From NCBI GenBank assembly GCA_002221725.1, contig NJFT01000437.1, positions 1-10,542 of the forward strand: a DNA stretch of 10,542 nt. The letters run 5' to 3'. The notes beneath the pieces are model-generated. The model made no database searches and was not told the origin of the DNA. It saw nothing but the letters and a program-made list of their open reading frames with translations. How positions within the stretch are numbered: the first letter of the stretch is position 1; every line of letters begins with the position of its first letter. The translations under genes were made by a program, and so were the position numbers. Source of the DNA: Scedosporium boydii. Taxonomy: Eukaryota > Ascomycota > Sordariomycetes > Microascales > Microascaceae. Below, one piece after another: positions 7,434-10,542 of this stretch.

Positions 7434-7810
7434 GGAAGAGAAGACGGTGCCTTTTCTCCGGTGAAGTCTGGGCCCCGCATCGCCTCGCCGTTTCATAATT
7501 TTATACTGGTTCATGAGAATTTGCATTTCAGCCGAAGAGCGGCTGATTACATGGAGTTGGATCTTTTTTTCTTCTTCTTTTTCTTCTACTTTTTCTTCTA
7601 TTCCCAGTTTGCATTTCTTCTAAGAGATATCCCGGCCCTAATTTTCCTTCGCTTCTTTTTTTTTTCTTTTCTTCCCAGACCCAGCCCGAGGAAGCGTGGA
7701 TTCTTCGGGCAAAGGCTGCGTTGGTTGTTTATTTTCTCTTCGTGTCTTTCGTTTATAGACATATTGCATGTACACTTCTATATATTCAAGCTAAAGTCTA
7801 ATAGCTAAAC
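7434..7810 (+). other. Presumed 3' UTR and downstream flank of the large gene, CT-rich
   Basis: This follows TAA at 7431-7433. It holds long pyrimidine tracts at about 7562-7606 and 7650-7676 and then AT-rich sequence (about 7770-7810) that could host 3'-end formation. No canonical AATAAA is seen, which is common in fungi, so I cannot place the cleavage site. The plus-strand frame across it is a by-product of TTC/CTT repetition. Confidence 0.45.
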
Positions 7811-8756
7811 ATAGAGGTGAGAGGGGGAAACAAAATTGGGAGGAGGGATAGATGGGGTTGAGGAGAGAAGACGAAAATGATGGATAGGTTGGATGTGTTA
7901 CAGTAGTGTAGTAACAAGAAGAATATAGTGCCGTGAAAGCAGGGCAACGTTGAAGAATTCCATGTTGAAGTGGACTACCGGTGAAGCTTCCTATGATGAC
8001 TGGGAGTATGGGCGAGTCTACTGAAGGGTAGGTCGCCAGACTCCGGACTCTCTTTTCAAAGGCTGTGTGAGAAGGGTCCCTGGTGACGATGACCGTCATG
8101 GCCATCAGTGAGTGTATCTAGCGACGGCCTTGAGTCGATTAAATCTTCTAGAGGCGAAGAACCACGAACTCACGCAAGTTGCAAGTGGATCTTCTTGGAT
8201 CTCGGTGTAAAGCGAGCGCCCGCAAAACGACGGTGGCACTCGAGGAGGCAAGAACTCTACTGCTCGCATCGGCACACTCCGCTGTCAAACTAGAGCGGAC
8301 ATTACATTGGATAGAGCTTTAAATGGTGCTTCTGTGGAGCATCAATTGCTGCGCGATATACGCTACTACAACTATAACTAGCAGTGGCAATGCCTTGAGC
8401 TGATCAACGCTCTGATGAAGAGATGGAAAATGCTGATATAGCACGGATTTGTGGCGTCTGGCGTTCCTTTTTGCGCTTCTCTCTCTTTTTTTTTGGTCTT
8501 GGTTTCCGGAAAGGTTCTAGGCTGCGCCACGATTCCTAAGGGAAATAACTCAGGGACATGTGAAACCCATTGAAGATTTGTCGCGGGAACGACGGACAAG
8601 CACAAGTAGGTCTAAGATATGTAAGACCCCCAGAGAGTTTGATGGTTGAAGATGCTGCGTGAGTTGAGGGGCGGGAAGGTGGGTTGGAGCCCCCCACGCC
8701 ACATGAAGCGGGAAACCAGGATTTGGGGAAGGATCGAGTTGCTGGTGTGGGGGTGG

Positions 8757-8765
8757 TACGGAGTA
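8757..8765 (-). repeat. Variant 9-mer TACTCCGTA (minus-strand copy)
   Basis: The plus strand reads TACGGAGTA, one base different from TACGAAGTA. It lies six bases before the inverted repeat at 8771. Confidence 0.6.
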
Positions 8766-8770
8766 CATTG

Positions 8771-8803
8771 CCAGGTGAAGTACAAAGGTACCTTTCTACC
8801 TGG
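8771..8803. repeat. Imperfect inverted repeat around AAAGGTACCTTT
   Basis: CCAGGT (8771-8776) and ACCTGG (8798-8803) flank a perfect 12-bp palindrome AAAGGTACCTTT (8784-8795), off-centre by a few bases. TACAAAGG at 8781-8788 recurs at 8850-8857. It might be a protein-binding site or the remnant of a small inverted-repeat element. Confidence 0.45.
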
Positions 8804-8884
8804 AATGAGTCGATCCATACCCTCGTCTGGGCTTAAGTAAAATATAAGGTACAAAGGCCACCCAGACCCAGCCTGTGGTGGATG

Positions 8885-8893
8885 TACTTCGTA
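8885..8893 (+). repeat. Dispersed 9-mer TACTTCGTA
   Basis: An exact copy, followed four bases later by TACCTTCGTA (8897-8906), the same word with one inserted C. Confidence 0.8.
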
Positions 8894-9158
8894 AACTACC
8901 TTCGTAGAGTGGCACGCTGTTATCGCCCCGTCTTGGCGAACCGATCTTCTATCTCTGGAGCGTTGATATACTCCAAACCTATTTCCTACTTTAACCCCCT
9001 TTACAACACCGAACTGGCTTATCTCTTCCACTCTTCTCTGTTTGAGTTCCCATCACCTCTTCTTGGCGAACTCTCTGCCCTGCTGCAGACTAATACTGGG
9101 CGTTAATGCCTTCTATGAGGCGAACTATTTTTTTTCCTCCTTGCGGGCGCCAATCGAC

Positions 9159-9190
9159 GAGGACACGAGGACATGAGGACACGAGGACGA
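9159..9190. repeat. Tandem 8-bp repeat, four units of GAGGACAC type
   Basis: Units at 9159, 9167, 9175 and 9183 read GAGGACAC, GAGGACAT, GAGGACAC and GAGGACGA. The unit length is not a multiple of three and no gene overlaps, so this is a noncoding minisatellite. Confidence 0.85.
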
Positions 9191-9263
9191 GAGAGCATAG
9201 TTTTAAGCCACGCCGGAAAGTTGGGAATGGATGGGAAATAAATAATCAGCAATTGCGAGTGAG

Positions 9264-9272
9264 TACTTCGTA
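9264..9272 (+). repeat. Dispersed 9-mer TACTTCGTA
   Basis: An exact copy 37 bases before the tandem CCAAT pair at 9309. Confidence 0.8.
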
Positions 9273-9308
9273 AGCGGTGCTTATCTCTTTGCTGTATCAC
9301 CTATCGCT

Positions 9309-9326
9309 GGGCCAATCGGGCCAATC
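9309..9326 (+). promoter_or_regulatory. Tandem GGGCCAATC x2 (paired CCAAT boxes)
   Basis: GGGCCAATC at 9309-9317 is repeated exactly at 9318-9326, giving two CCAAT pentamers nine bases apart in the same orientation. CCAAT is the core site of the fungal HAP-type CCAAT-binding complex. No gene start is identified nearby, so a promoter role is inferred only. Confidence 0.4.
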
Positions 9327-9750
9327 TCGAGCAGCCTTGAAGAAGAAATATGGAACAGAGGAATGAAGCTAGTACGTACCGAGGACCTGGGTCCGTCCAG
9401 CTGAAGGCTCATTGTTCTCCCATTGCTTCTCCCACTCGGTGTTGAGACAATCCGTGGATCCCGTCCAAGTTGGATTCTCATGTTCTCGAAAATATCGGAA
9501 TGCTTGATAAAACAAAATGCCTCATCACTATTCATCTTATTGTATCGCCAATTCGAGCATTGCATAGCTCATCTCCCCCTAAATTCGGCCCATCATTCCG
9601 TTTTCGTTCTTTGCCTCCATTCCTTTTTGCCCATTCCAATTATGTGCGGTCAGACGCTCTTCAGACTTTATTGTCTTGATATCAAACTCTCTTGAGATCA
9701 GAGAGAGAGAGATAAGGGTCTCTCCCCTCCCTCCATCTCCAACCAATCTA

Positions 9751-9785
9751 CCCCATGATTGGCCCCCATGATTGATCAATTGATC
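9751..9785. repeat. Direct repeat CCCCATGATTG x2 running into palindrome GATCAATTGATC
   Basis: CCCCATGATTG occurs at 9751-9761 and 9764-9774 (13-base period). The second copy merges into the perfect 12-bp palindrome GATCAATTGATC at 9774-9785. No gene is seen adjacent, so the role is unknown. Confidence 0.6.
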
Positions 9786-9959
9786 CCTGTTTTACCCCAT
9801 TTACTCGTACCTTTTCCATTTACAGATTCAAATTCCTCCCCTTCTTCAAGTTGTGGGGCATCCTTGCCTCCATCGAGTCTATCAAGTCCCGTTTCTTTCG
9901 CTCCGCCTCCCCCAAAAATAAAAGGCAAGAATGATGTGCTACGGAGCGTCATCCATTAT

Positions 9960-9968
9960 TACTCCGTA
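9960..9968 (+). repeat. Variant 9-mer TACTCCGTA
   Basis: This matches the reverse complement of the copy at 8757. A partial opposite-strand copy, TACGGAGCG, lies at 9940-9948, so the two form a loose inverted pair. Confidence 0.6.
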
Positions 9969-10121
9969 TATGCTTATCGTTCAATCATTCCTACAATTGT
10001 ATACCCGTGCTGTCTCCCTTATTACACTCGTAATCTGTGGCGAATGGCCCCCTCCTGAGCCTTGCTTTCCCCCTTGTAAATACACAGAACTCTGTAGGAG
10101 AGGCGAAGCTTGCTCGGGGAG

Positions 10122-10130
10122 TACGAAGTA
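10122..10130 (-). repeat. Dispersed 9-mer TACTTCGTA (minus-strand copy)
   Basis: The plus strand reads TACGAAGTA, an exact copy and the rightmost in the window. Confidence 0.8.
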
Positions 10131-10521
10131 GCACGCTACCGCCCACTTAGTTCCCTTCCACCGCCAAAGTCGTCAGCCACCAAGAAACAGAACTCGTGCC
10201 CAGATACCAGGTTCGGTGTCTTTGGGGTGTGGTAAAAAGAGAGCATTGAAGGCCCATTAAACCTGGTGGTGGGATAACACGCCCCCATGCTCCATGCCGT
10301 TCACTCTAATACTCTAATGCTCCCTGCCTTCTTCCTCTAATGAGTATCCTGTAATCTCTTGTTCCATATCACCCCATCCTCGTCCTACACTAGAAAGACT
10401 TCTGCATATACCTGTGATTGAACCTCGTTTCTTTTCTTCTCCCTCCCCTTCCTAGGCTGAGCAACCTCGACATCTTGCGCCCTTTTAATACACCTTATCC
10501 GCCTGCTTGCTTACCTGCCTA

Positions 10522-10539
10522 CCCCCCCCCCCCCCCCCC
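10522..10539. repeat. Poly-C tract (18 C) at the right edge
   Basis: Eighteen consecutive C lie three bases from the window end. Together with the T run at the other end it suggests the window may be a contig that breaks at homopolymers. A genuine G/C run is equally possible. Confidence 0.9.
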
Positions 10540-10542
10540 ACA

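Larger units (their letters stand above)
7811..10542. other. Right-hand intergenic region without a supported gene
   Basis: About 2.7 kb contain only short open frames with noncoding-looking composition and no recognised domain, tRNA or transposon. Visible elements are TACTTCGTA copies (8885, 9264, 10122), TACTCCGTA-type copies (8757, 9960), an imperfect inverted repeat (8771-8803), four 8-bp tandem units (9159-9190), a GGGCCAATC duplication (9309-9326), a GA run (about 9698-9711), a direct repeat plus palindrome (9751-9785) and a CT-rich tract (about 10428-10454). The last 300 bases resemble the promoter and leader of a rightward gene beyond the window; this is inference only. Confidence 0.55.

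Noticed and set aside
7791..8105. Minus-strand open frame of 104 codons, convergent with the large gene
   Set aside because: The first half is plausible protein, but the second half is Ser/Tyr/Pro-rich because of CT-rich DNA. There is no supporting splice or promoter signal and no recognised family.

Overview
The window looks like nuclear DNA of a filamentous ascomycete (Pezizomycotina). The reasons are roughly even base composition, short introns with fungal signals (GTATGT donor, GCTAAC branch site, CAG acceptor), pyrimidine-rich tracts before the presumed transcription start, long low-density flanks, and one large low-complexity/coiled-coil protein of a type I associate with filamentous fungi. 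I cannot fix the genus. There are no bacterial operons, CRISPR arrays, rRNAs, recognisable tRNAs or intact transposons.

Layout. At 1-209 there is a long T run and then sequence without a supported gene. At 210-630 (minus strand) I infer a small two-exon gene of about 105 codons. It has a phase-compatible intron, a TATA-like box and a striking nested palindrome just upstream of that box. From about 784 to 3491 there is a 2.7-kb divergent intergenic region with only short repeats and spurious open frames. The dominant gene occupies 3637-7433 (plus strand): two exons with one intron of about 257 bases, encoding a protein of about 1,180 residues. Its N-terminal third is disordered and rich in Ser, Thr and Pro; the rest is long coiled coil, with a proline-directed phosphosite cluster near the C-terminus. 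Its presumed leader carries an 11-bp hairpin and three uORFs linked by ATGA stop/start overlaps, the last running past the main start codon. From 7434 to the end there is a CT-rich 3' region and then about 2.7 kb without a gene I can defend. That stretch holds a tandem CCAAT pair, an 8-bp tandem repeat, several palindromes and, at the extreme right, a pyrimidine-rich tract and an 18-base C run.

The two genes diverge and there is no evidence that they act together. The most unusual signals are noncoding. One is a dispersed 9-mer, TACTTCGTA, found seven times exactly (both strands counted) and never in the large gene. Another is the chained uORF leader. The third is the concentric palindrome upstream of the small gene. 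I found no convincing new multi-gene system.
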